Origin: Pseudomonas peli
Lineage (GTDB): Bacteria > Pseudomonadota > Gammaproteobacteria > Pseudomonadales > Pseudomonadaceae
DNA: 64,000 nucleotides
Assembly (NCBI RefSeq): GCF_900099645.1
Contig: NZ_FMTL01000004.1
Location: forward strand, 62,001-126,000
Reading direction: 5' to 3'
The first letter of the stretch is position 1, and every line of letters begins with the position of its first letter. Made by a program: the position numbers and the translations under genes. Below, piece by piece: positions 42,321 to 51,148 of this stretch. The notes below the pieces were generated by a model that was not told where the DNA came from, made no database searches, and worked only from the letters and a program-made list of their open reading frames with translations.

Positions 42321-43247
42321 ATGGACCTCGACCTGTTAAGCAATATTTTCTACGCCATGGTGCGCACCGGTACGCCGTTGCTGCTGGTGGCGCTGGGTGA
42401 ACTGATCTGTGAGAAGAGCGGTGTGCTCAACCTCGGCCAGGAAGGCATGATGCTGTTCGGCGCGGTGATCGGTTTTATCGTCGCCCTGAGTACCGGCAAC
42501 CTGTGGCTCGGCGTGCTGCTGGCGATGAGCGCCGGCATGCTGCTGTCGATGCTGTTCGCCGCCGTGGCCCTGGGCTTTAACGCCAATCAGGTGGCCACCG
42601 GGCTGGCGCTGACCATCTTCGGCGTCGGCCTCTCCACCTTTGTCGGCGCGGCCTGGGTCGGCAAACCGCTGGCCGGTTTCGAGCCCATCGCCATTCCGCT
42701 GCTCAGTGAAATTCCGCTGATCGGGCGCATGCTGTTTGCCCAGGACATTCTGGTTTACCTGTCCTTCGCCCTGTTCGGTTTAGTGGCCTGGGTGCTGCTG
42801 AAAAGCCGCATCGGTTTGATCATCCAGGCGGTCGGTGAAAACCCCGACGCGGCCAGCGCGATGGGCCTGCCGGTGCTGCGCGTACGCACCCTGGCAGTGC
42901 TGTTTGGTGGTGCCATGGCCGGCTTGGCGGGCGGTTACCTGTCGCTGGCCTATACGCCGATGTGGGCGGAAAACATGACCGCTGGGCGCGGCTGGATCGC
43001 CCTGGCGCTGGTGGTATTTGCAAGCTGGCGGGTATTCCGCGTATTGCTCGGCGCCTACCTGTTCGGCCTGGCCAGCATCATCCATCTGGTGGCACAGGGC
43101 ATCGGCCTGTCGATCCCTTCCAACCTGCTGGCGATGCTGCCCTATGTGGCGACCATCCTGGTGCTGGTCCTGCTGTCGCGCGACGCGATCAAGACACGCC
43201 TGTTTGCCCCGGTATCACTGGGCAAGCCCTGGCAGCCAGGGCACTGA
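42321..43247 (+). CDS. Nucleoside-type ABC transporter permease 2
   Basis: The protein has 308 residues, multi-spanning, with LICEKSGVLNLGQEGMMLFG and FNANQVATGLALTIFG typical of the second permease of BMP-type systems, and GRGWIALALVVFASWRV near the C-terminus. It is the last gene before a terminator at 43307; the binding protein follows with its own leader. Confidence 0.9.
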   Translation: MDLDLLSNIFYAMVRTGTPLLLVALGELICEKSGVLNLGQEGMMLFGAVIGFIVALSTGNLWLGVLLAMSAGMLLSMLFAAVALGFNANQVATGLALTIFGVGLSTFVGAAWVGKPLAGFEPIAIPLLSEIPLIGRMLFAQDILVYLSFALFGLVAWVLLKSRIGLIIQAVGENPDAASAMGLPVLRVRTLAVLFGGAMAGLAGGYLSLAYTPMWAENMTAGRGWIALALVVFASWRVFRVLLGAYLFGLASIIHLVAQGIGLSIPSNLLAMLPYVATILVLVLLSRDAIKTRLFAPVSLGKPWQPGH

Positions 43248-43306
43248 CCCCCACGCACCAGTAGGCAGCACAAGCCGCACCTGACGCACCAGCACAGCAC
43301 CTCCAC

Positions 43307-43338
43307 AGAACCCCGCTTCGGCGGGGTTCTGCGTTTTT
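43307..43338 (+). terminator. Terminator between permease 2 and the binding-protein gene
   Basis: AGAACCCCGC, loop TTCG, GCGGGGTTCT, then GCGTTTTTA. A 10-base perfect stem with a stable tetraloop. It separates the binding-protein gene from its transporter operon and implies a separate promoter for it. Confidence 0.85.
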
Positions 43339-43357
43339 ACGCGGCGCGCAGCGCTAA

Positions 43358-43373
43358 TTGTCCAGTTGGTCAG
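43358..43373. promoter_or_regulatory. RutR-like operator before the BMP gene
   Basis: TTGTCCAGTTGGTCAG differs from the E. coli RutR consensus TTGACCAnnTGGTCAA at two positions and is palindromic. It is followed by CTTTTTGC, shared with the site at 39553. It lies just after the terminator and 67 bases before the start codon, so it probably controls a separate promoter. Confidence 0.55.
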
Positions 43374-43440
43374 CTTTTTGCAATCCAACTGGCAGCTGTT
43401 TAACAACAACGTACCCACACACATCGGAGTTCCGCCAACC

Positions 43441-44523
43441 ATGTTCGAGAAGAGCAAAAAACCGCTGCTGCGCACCCTCGTTGCCGCCCTTGGCTTTAGC
43501 GCCACATTGGGCGCATCCGCCGCCGATCCGTTGAAGGTCGGCTTTGTCTACATTGGCCCGATTGGCGACCACGGCTGGACTTACCAGCATGAGCAGGGCC
43601 GTCAGGCGGTGATCAAACAGCTCGGCGACAAGGTTGAAACCAGCTACGTGGAAAACGTCCCTGAAGGTGCGGACGCCGAGCGGGTGATTCGCAACATGGC
43701 CAAGGGCGGCTATGACCTGATCTTCACCACCTCGTTCGGCTACATGAACCCGACGCTAAAAGTCGCCAAGCAGTTCCCCAAGCTGACCTTCGAGCACGCC
43801 ACCGGCTACAAGCAGGACAAGAACCTCGGCACCTACCTGTCGCGTTCCTATGAGGGCCGTTATGTCGGAGGCTTCCTCGCGGCGAAGATGACCAAGACCA
43901 AGAAAGTCGGCTACGTCGCCTCCTTCCCGATCCCGGAAGTAATCCGCGATATCAACGCCATCCAGCTGGCTTTGGACAAGTACAACCCCGGCACCGAAAT
44001 CAAGGTGGTGTGGGTCAACTCCTGGTTCGATCCGGGCAAGGAATCCGATGCGGCCAACGCGCTGATCGACCAGGGTGTCGACGTGGTGTTCCAGCACACC
44101 GACAGCCCAGCGCCTATCCAGACTGCCGAACGTCGTGGCGTTTACTCCGTGGGCTACGCCTCGGACATGGCGCACTTCGGGCCGAAGGCCGTACTGACCT
44201 CGATCGTAAACGACTGGGGCCCGCACTACGTCAAATCCACTCAGGCGGTGATCGACGGCAAGTGGGCACCACAGGATTTCTGGGGCGGCCTGGCTGAAGA
44301 CACCATTCGCCTGCCGATCAGCGACCTGGTGCCGGCGGATGTGAAAACCGAAGCCGAGCAGATCATCGCCGACATCAAGAGCGGGGCCTTCCACCCGTTC
44401 ACCGGGCCGATCAAGGACCAGAGCGGCGTCGAGAAAATCCCGGCCGGCGTCGCCGCGACCAACGCCGAACTGGCCTCGATGAACTACTACGTGGAAAACG
44501 TAAAGGCTGAACTGCCGAAGTAA
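43441..44523 (+). CDS. BMP-family periplasmic binding protein (nucleoside-type)
   Basis: The protein has 360 residues from ATG 43441; earlier frame from 43366 lies over the operator. The signal peptide ends near GASA/ADPLKVGF. BMP/PnrA-like pattern: FVYIGPIGDHGWTYQHEQG, ADAERVIRNMAKGGYDLIF, and GVDVVFQHTDSPA. It delivers purine nucleosides or bases to the preceding ABC transporter in related systems. It is expressed from its own leader with a RutR-like site. No lipobox, so soluble in the periplasm. Confidence 0.9.
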   Translation: MFEKSKKPLLRTLVAALGFSATLGASAADPLKVGFVYIGPIGDHGWTYQHEQGRQAVIKQLGDKVETSYVENVPEGADAERVIRNMAKGGYDLIFTTSFGYMNPTLKVAKQFPKLTFEHATGYKQDKNLGTYLSRSYEGRYVGGFLAAKMTKTKKVGYVASFPIPEVIRDINAIQLALDKYNPGTEIKVVWVNSWFDPGKESDAANALIDQGVDVVFQHTDSPAPIQTAERRGVYSVGYASDMAHFGPKAVLTSIVNDWGPHYVKSTQAVIDGKWAPQDFWGGLAEDTIRLPISDLVPADVKTEAEQIIADIKSGAFHPFTGPIKDQSGVEKIPAGVAATNAELASMNYYVENVKAELPK

Positions 44524-44825
44524 GCCCCTCTCACACACATCAAACCGATGCCGTCCCTGCCTCACCGGCAGAACCGCATCACAGGGCGCCCTATAAATAG
44601 AGGCGCCCTTTTTCGCTGCTTGGAGCCTGTCGGGCTCAACCGTTCGTCGCGAGGGAAGGCCGGTTTGAGGCAGTTTTGTGGGTTTACCGAGGCGAATAGC
44701 GCGCTATTTAACGAGGGAAAGCCACAAAAGTGGCCAAATCCGGATTTTCCGCAGCAGAACAGTGTTGAGTTCGACAGGCTCCTTAGTACGAGAAGACTCG
44801 CAGCACCGCCCCACCCGGAGCCTCT
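44524..44825. other. Intergenic region with terminator (44583-44613) and repeat-like DNA
   Basis: AGGGCGCC...GGCGCCCT followed by TTTTT is a terminator for the BMP gene. Beyond it, 44625-44790 contains GAGCCTGTCGGGCTCAACC and GAGTTCGACAGGCTCC, inverted fragments of a common extragenic repeat. No gene seen. Confidence 0.7.
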
Positions 44826-45794
44826 ATGAACACCCTACCGATTATTGACATCGCCCCGCTTTACTCAGCCGATCCAACCGCCTGGCCCGCCGTGGCCGAG
44901 CAGATTGACCGAGCCTGCCGCGACTGGGGTTTCTTCTATATCACCGGCCACCCGATCAGCCCGGCGCGTATCGCCGAACTGCTGAGCGCCGCCAAAACCT
45001 TCTTCGCCCTGCCGGCTGCAGAAAAGCTCAAGATCGACATCACCCAGACCGCCCATCACCGCGGCTACGGCGCGATTGCCACCGAGCAACTGGACCCGAG
45101 CAAACCGAGCGATCTCAAGGAAACCTTCGATATGGGTTTCCATATGGACCTCAATCACCCCGAGGTGCTGGCCGGTAAACCGCTGCGCGGGGCCAATCGG
45201 CATCCCGATCTGCCCGGCTGGGCCAGACTGATGGAGCAGCACTACGCCGATATGCAGGCGCTGGCGCAAACCCTGCTGCGCGCCATGACCATTGCCCTGA
45301 ATATCGACCGCGAATTTTTCGACACGCGCTTCAATGAGCCGATCAGCGTGCTGCGCATGATCCACTACCCGCCGCGCCACACCGCCAGCAGCGTCGAACA
45401 GCAAGGCGCCGGGGCGCACACTGATTACGGTTGCATCACCCTGCTCTACCAGGACGACGCCGGCGGTCTGCAAGTGCGCCACCGCGATGGCCAGTGGATC
45501 GACGCGCCGCCGCTTGCCGGCAGCTTTGTGGTGAACATCGGCGACATGCTCGCGCGCTGGAGCAACGACCGTTACACCTCAACCCCGCACCGGGTGATCA
45601 GTCCGCTGGGGGTGGATCGCTACTCCATGCCGTTCTTCGCCGAACCGCACCCGGACACCGAAATCAGCTGCCTGCCGAATTGCTCGGACGCCGCCAATCC
45701 ACCCCAGTATCCATCCGTGACCAGCGCCGAGTACCTGCTGTCGCGCTTTGCCGACACCTATGCTTATCGGCGTGAAGAACAGGCCGGCGCATAA
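44826..45794 (+). CDS. 2-oxoglutarate/Fe(II) dioxygenase of the isopenicillin N synthase family
   Basis: The protein has 322 residues. The iron ligands are H198 and D200 (GAHTDYG) and H255 (TPHRV), and R265/S267 (RYSMP) bind 2-oxoglutarate. The N-terminal DIOX_N region includes CRDWGFFYITGHPI. The substrate is not known; the location between a nucleoside transporter and adenine deaminase, as in other Pseudomonas, suggests purine-related oxidation, which is inference. Confidence 0.88.
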   Translation: MNTLPIIDIAPLYSADPTAWPAVAEQIDRACRDWGFFYITGHPISPARIAELLSAAKTFFALPAAEKLKIDITQTAHHRGYGAIATEQLDPSKPSDLKETFDMGFHMDLNHPEVLAGKPLRGANRHPDLPGWARLMEQHYADMQALAQTLLRAMTIALNIDREFFDTRFNEPISVLRMIHYPPRHTASSVEQQGAGAHTDYGCITLLYQDDAGGLQVRHRDGQWIDAPPLAGSFVVNIGDMLARWSNDRYTSTPHRVISPLGVDRYSMPFFAEPHPDTEISCLPNCSDAANPPQYPSVTSAEYLLSRFADTYAYRREEQAGA

Positions 45795-45935
45795 CACCGC
45801 ACCGCTCGCGGTAGGAGCGGCCTTGGCCGCGACAGCGTGGCGCGGCCAAGGTGATTTAGCGCCCGGCTGATTCGGCGAAATCCTGTCCTTACGGTTAAAC
45901 TTTGTCGCGACCACGCCTGATAACGAGATCTGACC
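45795..45935. repeat. REP-like sequence before the deaminase gene
   Basis: TAGGAGCGGCCTTGGCCGCGAC followed by GCGGCCAAGG is a Pseudomonas extragenic repeat with imperfect palindromy (45810-45852 approximately). The deaminase promoter probably lies in the remaining 80 bases. Confidence 0.5.
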
Positions 45936-46883
45936 ATGTACGACTGGCTCAATGCCTTGCCCAAGGCCGAACTGCACCTGCATCTGGAAGGCTCGCTGGA
46001 GCCTGAACTGCTGTTTGCCCTGGCCGAGCGCAACAAGATTGCCCTGCCCTGGAACGACGTCGAAGCGTTGCGCAGTGCCTACGCGTTCAACAACCTGCAG
46101 GAATTTCTCGACCTGTATTACGCCGGTGCCGATGTACTGCGCACCGAGCAGGATTTCTACGACCTGACCTGGGCCTACCTGCTCAAGTGCAAGGCGCAGA
46201 ACGTGATCCACACCGAGCCGTTCTTCGACCCGCAGACCCACACCGACCGCGGTATTCCCTTTGAAGTGGTGCTGCGCGGCATCAAACAGGCGCTGGTCGA
46301 TGGCGAGAAACAGCTGGGCATCAGCCACGGTCTGATTCTGAGCTTTCTGCGCCACCTGTCCGAAGAAGAAGCCTTTAAAACCTTTGAGCAAGCCATGCCA
46401 TTCCGCGATGCGTTTATCGCCGTCGGCCTGGACAGCTCGGAGATGGGCCACCCGCCACGCAAGTTCCAGCGAGTGTTTGATAAAGCGCGCAGCGAAGACC
46501 TGCTGACCGTCGCCCACGCCGGTGAGGAAGGCCCGCCCGAATACATCTGGGAAGCGCTGGACCTGCTGAAGATTGAGCGCATCGACCATGGCGTGCGCGC
46601 CATCGAAGACGAGCGCCTGATGCAGCGCATTATCGACGAGCAGATCCCATTGACCGTCTGCCCGCTGTCCAATACCAAGCTCTGCGTATTCGACGATATG
46701 CGCCAGCACAACATCCTGCAGATGCTCGAACGCGGGGTGAAGGTGACGGTGAACTCGGACGACCCGGCCTACTTCGGCGGCTACGTCACCGAGAACTTCG
46801 CCGCCCTGCACCACAGCCTGGGCATGACCCAGGAGCAGGCAAAACGCCTGGCGCAAAACAGCCTGGATGCGCGCCTGGTTTAA
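45936..46883 (+). CDS. Adenine deaminase of the adenosine deaminase family
   Basis: The protein has 315 residues. Zinc ligands H14, H16 (ELHLHLEGS), H194 (VAHAGEEG) and D275 (NSDDPAYF), with E197 and H218 for catalysis. The HAGEEGPPEYIWEA context and short length fit the Pseudomonas group shown to prefer adenine (giving hypoxanthine) rather than adenosine. It works with the upstream importer in purine salvage or catabolism. Adenosine deaminase is the alternative. A 24-base hairpin follows. Confidence 0.88.
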   Translation: MYDWLNALPKAELHLHLEGSLEPELLFALAERNKIALPWNDVEALRSAYAFNNLQEFLDLYYAGADVLRTEQDFYDLTWAYLLKCKAQNVIHTEPFFDPQTHTDRGIPFEVVLRGIKQALVDGEKQLGISHGLILSFLRHLSEEEAFKTFEQAMPFRDAFIAVGLDSSEMGHPPRKFQRVFDKARSEDLLTVAHAGEEGPPEYIWEALDLLKIERIDHGVRAIEDERLMQRIIDEQIPLTVCPLSNTKLCVFDDMRQHNILQMLERGVKVTVNSDDPAYFGGYVTENFAALHHSLGMTQEQAKRLAQNSLDARLV

Positions 46884-46892
46884 GCAAAATCA

Positions 46893-46950
46893 TCGCGGCT
46901 GAAGCCCGGCCCACAGTGCGTATACGCTGTGGGCCGGGCTTCAGCCGCGA
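46893..46950. repeat. 24-base perfect inverted repeat between convergent genes
   Basis: Arms 46893-46916 and 46927-46950 (left arm begins TCGCGGCTGAAGCCCGGC) with a 10-base loop that is itself self-complementary at its centre (GTATAC). It is 9 bases after the deaminase stop and 11 before the end of the convergent cytochrome gene; likely a bidirectional transcript end. No T-run. Confidence 0.85.
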
Positions 46951-46961
46951 CAGATAAAAAC

Positions 46962-47495
46962 TCAGTGATCCAGCTTGCGCCGCTTGCCGGTGACCATCGA
47001 CAACGGCAGGTTTTCCTTCAGGCGGTAGCTTTCAAACAGCGCCGCCGCGATGTGCAGGCCCACCTGGGCCATCAGCCCATCGGCGCAGAATTCATGGATA
47101 TCCAGCGGTAAATCAGCGCCCCAGAAGTAATCGACCTCCTCCATCAGAAAGCCGGTCACACCCAGGCCGAGCATCAACAGCATCATGCCGATCATCACCA
47201 AGCCGCCCAGCGGGGAATGCCCCATGCGGTGGTAATCACGTCCACTGAGCAATGCCCGCAGGTGTTCGGCCAGGCGCGCCCGGGTCGGCCAGAAGTCCGC
47301 CCAGCGCGCAGCCGGTGAGCCGATAAAACCCCACACTAGGCGGATCGCCAGCCAGGCCACGGCGTAGTAACCGAACCAGCGGTGCCAGTTCTCGCCCTCT
47401 TCGGTGAAGAAGTAATTGGCCAAGAAAGCGCTCGCCAGAGACCAATGGAACAACCTGACCAGCGGGTCCCAGAGGCGTGTGGTGGCATTGTTCAT
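46962..47495 (-). CDS. Cytochrome b561-type membrane protein
   Basis: The protein has 177 residues with four hydrophobic segments. Haem-ligand histidines are in LFHWSLASAF, WHRWFGYYAVAWL, MGHSPLGGLVM and LDIHEF/VGLHIAAALFE. The start overlaps the stop of the PepSY gene (TGATG), so both are co-translated. It may move electrons between quinone and a periplasmic partner. The adjacent copper-uptake genes suggest a metal-reduction role, which is inference. Confidence 0.88.
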   Translation of the reverse strand: MNNATTRLWDPLVRLFHWSLASAFLANYFFTEEGENWHRWFGYYAVAWLAIRLVWGFIGSPAARWADFWPTRARLAEHLRALLSGRDYHRMGHSPLGGLVMIGMMLLMLGLGVTGFLMEEVDYFWGADLPLDIHEFCADGLMAQVGLHIAAALFESYRLKENLPLSMVTGKRRKLDH

Positions 47496-47761
47496 CAGTC
47501 TTCAACGCCGCCTTTGATGACCTTGCCGCTGACCGGATCGAAGTAGATTTCGACCTTCTGGCCTTCTTTGTTGAAGCCGTAGATTTCGTAGCAGTTGCCA
47601 CCGGTCACTTTGAACTTCTTGATCTCGTAGCCCTGGGCTTTGAGGTCAGCCTGGAATTTGTCCTGGTCCTGCCACTGCGCCTTGTCGGCGGTCGTGCATT
47701 GGGTGGCGGCGAAGGTCAGCGGGCTGGCCAGTACCAGAGACAGCAGAAGCAATTTGCGCAT
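47495..47761 (-). CDS. Periplasmic PepSY-domain protein
   Basis: The protein has 88 residues. The signal peptide ends at TFAA/TQC. The PepSY core is KFQADLKAQGYEIKKFKVTGGNCYEIYGF then KVEIYFDPVSGKVIK (shown in fragments), with two cysteines that may form a disulphide. Such small PepSY proteins are coupled to cytochrome b561 genes in many proteobacteria. The partner protein overlaps by one base. Function not established. Confidence 0.85.
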   Translation of the reverse strand: MRKLLLLSLVLASPLTFAATQCTTADKAQWQDQDKFQADLKAQGYEIKKFKVTGGNCYEIYGFNKEGQKVEIYFDPVSGKVIKGGVED

Positions 47762-47844
47762 GGTGAAGTCCTCGTGATGCAGGGGAAGTTGTGTGTCTGC
47801 GGGGACTACTGTCGCGCGGCAAGCTTAAGGCTGTATTAGGAAAC

Positions 47845-47876
47845 GCAAAGGGCCCATCAAATGATGAGCCCTTTGC
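47845..47876 (-). terminator. Terminator after oprC
   Basis: GCAAAGGGC and GCCCTTTGC flank a 14-base loop 23 bases after the oprC stop. The T-tract on the minus strand is short, so strength is uncertain. Confidence 0.6.
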
Positions 47877-47898
47877 CAACACGCCAGATCTATCAGGA

Positions 47899-49992
47899 TC
47901 AGAAGTCGTAATCGACCTTGGCCCACAACGTCCGGCCTGGCTCGTCGATCCGGGTATCGGCAGGGAAGCCGAAACCGGCATCACCACCCAGGTTGAGGTG
48001 CTCGGCGTATTGTTTGTCGAGCAGGTTATCCACCCCGGCGCTGAGCTTGACCTGCTTGGTTACACGGTAAGCACCGTTAAGCGAGAGCACGCCGAAGCCG
48101 GCGCTGTCGCTGAAATCCTGCCCCACCACGTTGCCACGCCCGTCCGCAATGCGGCCCTGGCCATCGACCACCCGCCACAGGCCGCCGACGCTCCAATCGT
48201 CACGCTGATAGGTCAGGCCCAGGCGTGCTTCCAGCGGCGGCATCTGCGGCAGTGCTTCGCTGTCACTGCTGTTCTTGCCCCAGGCATAAGCCAGGGTGGC
48301 ATCGGTCTTCCAGTTGGTCGTCAGGTCATAGGCCACACCCAGCTCGCCGCCCATGATGCGCGCATCGATATTGTCGGCCTGGGTGCTCATGCCGCGGTAG
48401 TCAAACAGGATGTAGTCACGCACCTGACCGACATAGGCCGAGGCCCAGGCCTGCAGGGCGTCGCCCTGGTATTGAATACCGACATCCAGCTGGGTGGTCT
48501 TCTCCGGCTTGATGCCGTCGAAGGCGTTGTCCGCGCCAGCCGGGCCATTGAGGCCGGCGGAAAACAGCTCCCAGTAGTCAGGGAAACGTTGCACATGGCC
48601 GATACCGGCATAGACGGTGGTCGGCGAGCCGGACAGATCATGCTCGTAGCGCACGAAGCCGCTGGGCAGGGTGTCAGCGCGGGTTTCGCGCGCCGTCGGG
48701 TTGGGCGTCGACATGCCCATCATGTCGCTAAAGCTCGGCCGCAAATCCTTGGCCGTGGCACGGTCCAGGCGCGCGCCTGAGATCAGTCGATCACGCTCGG
48801 TCAGACGCCAGGTGGACTCGGCGAACAGGCCGTAGTTGTGCATCAGCGCGTCCTTGTCCCAGGGGAAACGATCGGCGTCGGTGTAGTTACCCATCATGCT
48901 CAGGGTGGAGCTGCGCTGGCGGTGCTCACTGCGCTGGGCATCGACGCCGGTGATCAGCTCGACATCCTCCCACGCCCAGGTGGCGGCCAGGCGTGCACCC
49001 AGGGTGCGGCGGTCAACCTGGGCGGCCATCGGGCCACTCATCATGCTGGTCGGGTCGGGCATGCGCAGGCGGAAGTTGTCCATGATGTGGTCGGCGTAGT
49101 TGTAGTAGACCTTGGCCTCGACCTTATCCAGCACGCCACCAAGGTTGCTGCGTTCCACGCGCAGGCCCAGGCTTTCGCGCTTGAACTGGGTGCCGTCCAT
49201 GCTGCGGCCGCCATAGCGCGCTTCGCCATCGCCACGGCCGGCGGTGAGCTCAATCAGCGTATCGTCATCCGGCGTCCAGCCCAGGGCCACGTCGCCGTTC
49301 CATTTATCCCAGCGCGAGGGGATGGTGTCGCCGTTACCGTTGTCGTAATCGTCCGAGTGCGAGCGGTTACCGGTCACCCGCAGATAGCCTTGCTCACCGC
49401 CCACAGCACCATCCAGGGTCTGGTCGAAACGGCCGTTGGAGCCCGCCAGCACGCTGGCATGCAACCGCGCGCCCAGCTCGCCGAAACGCTCCGGCTCGCG
49501 ATCAAAACGCACCACACCGGCCGAGGCACCTGGGCCCCAGATCACCGTTTGCGGGCCTTTGCTGACGGTTAGCAGGTCGAAGGTTTCCGGCGAGATATAC
49601 GAGCTGGGTGCATCCATCCGCCCGGGGCAGGCACCAAGCATCTGCCCGCCGTCGGTGAGCAGCAACAGGCGCGAGCCGAACATGCCGCGCAGCACCGGAT
49701 CACTGTTGCTGCCGCCGCTGCGAATCGCGGAGAAACCGGGGATGGTCTTCAGATAATCCGCGGCATCACTGGCCGGCACCGGTTGGCGCGGGTCCTTGGG
49801 GTCGGCCACCACGGTCAGCGGCGAGCTTTGCTGCACGGCGGTGACCACCGAGGGCGGCAATTGCAGTGCATGCTGCTCCGGGTCGTGTTCAGTGGTTTGC
49901 GCGGCATGCGCCTGAGCGGCCAACAACAGGCCGACGCACAGCGGCGCCAGTCGAAAAGGTGCAGCGCTGATCAAAAGCGAACGAGTAGACAT
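47899..49992 (-). CDS. oprC: TonB-dependent copper receptor OprC
   Basis: The protein has 697 residues. Signal peptide to about residue 30 (AAQAHA/AQ). The plug domain contains DYLKTIPGFSAIR and the CxxxM copper-binding motif ACPGRMD (C122, M126), diagnostic of OprC. A 22-strand barrel ends with WAKVDYDF. It binds copper at the cell surface and imports it using TonB. Next upstream on the same strand are a DUF2946 gene and PCu(A)C, so the region forms a copper acquisition cluster. Confidence 0.95.
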   Translation of the reverse strand: MSTRSLLISAAPFRLAPLCVGLLLAAQAHAAQTTEHDPEQHALQLPPSVVTAVQQSSPLTVVADPKDPRQPVPASDAADYLKTIPGFSAIRSGGSNSDPVLRGMFGSRLLLLTDGGQMLGACPGRMDAPSSYISPETFDLLTVSKGPQTVIWGPGASAGVVRFDREPERFGELGARLHASVLAGSNGRFDQTLDGAVGGEQGYLRVTGNRSHSDDYDNGNGDTIPSRWDKWNGDVALGWTPDDDTLIELTAGRGDGEARYGGRSMDGTQFKRESLGLRVERSNLGGVLDKVEAKVYYNYADHIMDNFRLRMPDPTSMMSGPMAAQVDRRTLGARLAATWAWEDVELITGVDAQRSEHRQRSSTLSMMGNYTDADRFPWDKDALMHNYGLFAESTWRLTERDRLISGARLDRATAKDLRPSFSDMMGMSTPNPTARETRADTLPSGFVRYEHDLSGSPTTVYAGIGHVQRFPDYWELFSAGLNGPAGADNAFDGIKPEKTTQLDVGIQYQGDALQAWASAYVGQVRDYILFDYRGMSTQADNIDARIMGGELGVAYDLTTNWKTDATLAYAWGKNSSDSEALPQMPPLEARLGLTYQRDDWSVGGLWRVVDGQGRIADGRGNVVGQDFSDSAGFGVLSLNGAYRVTKQVKLSAGVDNLLDKQYAEHLNLGGDAGFGFPADTRIDEPGRTLWAKVDYDF

Positions 49993-50073
49993 AGGTATTC
50001 CAGAATCGAGACAGAACCAGGGAATGGCCGGTACCGCTCAACGGTACCCGCACAGGCAACAGGGCAATGGCGA

Positions 50074-50445
50074 TCAGGAATAGGCAGGCGGTGCGCGGCT
50101 GCGCGAACCAGGGAAAATAGCTGAGCGGACAACGCCGCTGCGTACCGGCGCACTATGCCGATCAGCAGGCGCAACGGCCGTCAGGGCTAGCGTTGGACTG
50201 GCACAACCGGTGGCTGGGCTGTTGAGCAACAGGGTGCAATAGCCGCACTTGGCCCACAGCGCGTCGTGATCCAGCGGGTTGTCATGGCTACCGACATCCT
50301 CCCCGCAGGCCAGTTCCGTCAGCCAGGCCGGTGCAGCCGGTGCAGTGAGCTGCGACAGCAACGGCCCGACACTGAGCAACAGCATGGCCAACAGGGCCAG
50401 CCAGCTTGCGCGGTAATCGGCGGTGAAGGAGCGATTGCGGGGCAT
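50074..50445 (-). CDS. DUF2946 family protein
   Basis: The protein has 123 residues from ATG 50445. One N-terminal membrane segment (WLALLAMLLLSVGPLLSQL), then the CGYCTLLLNSP motif preceded by Cys/His/Asp residues (LACGEDVGSHDNPLDHD), typical of DUF2946, which usually lies beside oprC. The Cys and His residues suggest copper binding, but this is not demonstrated. 81 bases separate it from oprC. Confidence 0.85.
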   Translation of the reverse strand: MPRNRSFTADYRASWLALLAMLLLSVGPLLSQLTAPAAPAWLTELACGEDVGSHDNPLDHDALWAKCGYCTLLLNSPATGCASPTLALTAVAPADRHSAPVRSGVVRSAIFPGSRSRAPPAYS

Positions 50446-50576
50446 CACGACAACTCAAGAATCCTGCGCCGAGTATGACTAATGGCCTGAGCAGGACGGC
50501 TGATGCAAATCAATGACGGTGAACATCACCGAACAACAGCAACCCCGCCACAACGCAGCGGGGCTGGGTGCGCAGA

Positions 50577-51059
50577 TTAGTGCGCGTGGCCTTCGCCATG
50601 GGTCTTCTCACCGACAGGGGCGTCCTTGTGTACGGCGATTTCCACTTCGACCGCACCAGCCTTCTCGAAGGTCAAGGTCAGCGGAAAGCGCTCACCGTCC
50701 TTGGCCTGCTGCTTCAGGTTGAACAGCATGACGTGGTAGCCCATCGGCTCGAACTTCACTTCGCCACCAGCAGGAATCGCCACGTTCTGCACCTGCTGCA
50801 TCTTCATCAGGCCATCGGCGTGGATATGTTCGTGCAGCTCGGCCTTCCCGGCCACCGGGGTACTGGCGCTGAGCAGGCGATCCGCTTCGGTGCCCTTGTT
50901 GTGCACCACAAAATAAGCGGCCGCCGTCGGCGCTACGGCCGGCATTTCCCGCGACCAGGGGTGTTCGATATGCAGCTCGCCGGCGTTGTATTCGTGGGCG
51001 CTGGCAAACAGGCTCGGGCTCAGCAGAGCGGCAATCAGCAGGGTCTTTTTCAGCAGCAT
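50577..51059 (-). CDS. PCu(A)C periplasmic copper chaperone
   Basis: The protein has 160 residues from ATG 51059 behind GGAGGA. Signal peptide to about SAHE. The copper site follows the H-x10-M-x21-H-x-M rule: H76, M87, H109 and M111 (ELHEHIHADGLMKMQ, GYHVM). A His-rich tail (THGEGHAH) may bind more metal. The family delivers Cu(I) to cytochrome oxidase or receives it from uptake proteins. Located between PepSY membrane proteins and DUF2946/oprC. Confidence 0.93.
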   Translation of the reverse strand: MLLKKTLLIAALLSPSLFASAHEYNAGELHIEHPWSREMPAVAPTAAAYFVVHNKGTEADRLLSASTPVAGKAELHEHIHADGLMKMQQVQNVAIPAGGEVKFEPMGYHVMLFNLKQQAKDGERFPLTLTFEKAGAVEVEIAVHKDAPVGEKTHGEGHAH

Positions 51060-51148
51060 GGTATTCCTCCAAAAGTGGACTGACTGTCCATAACACGTGT
51101 TGTAACGCGAAGCCTTGGCGCGGGCCAAGCCCGCGCCGGTTAATCCAT

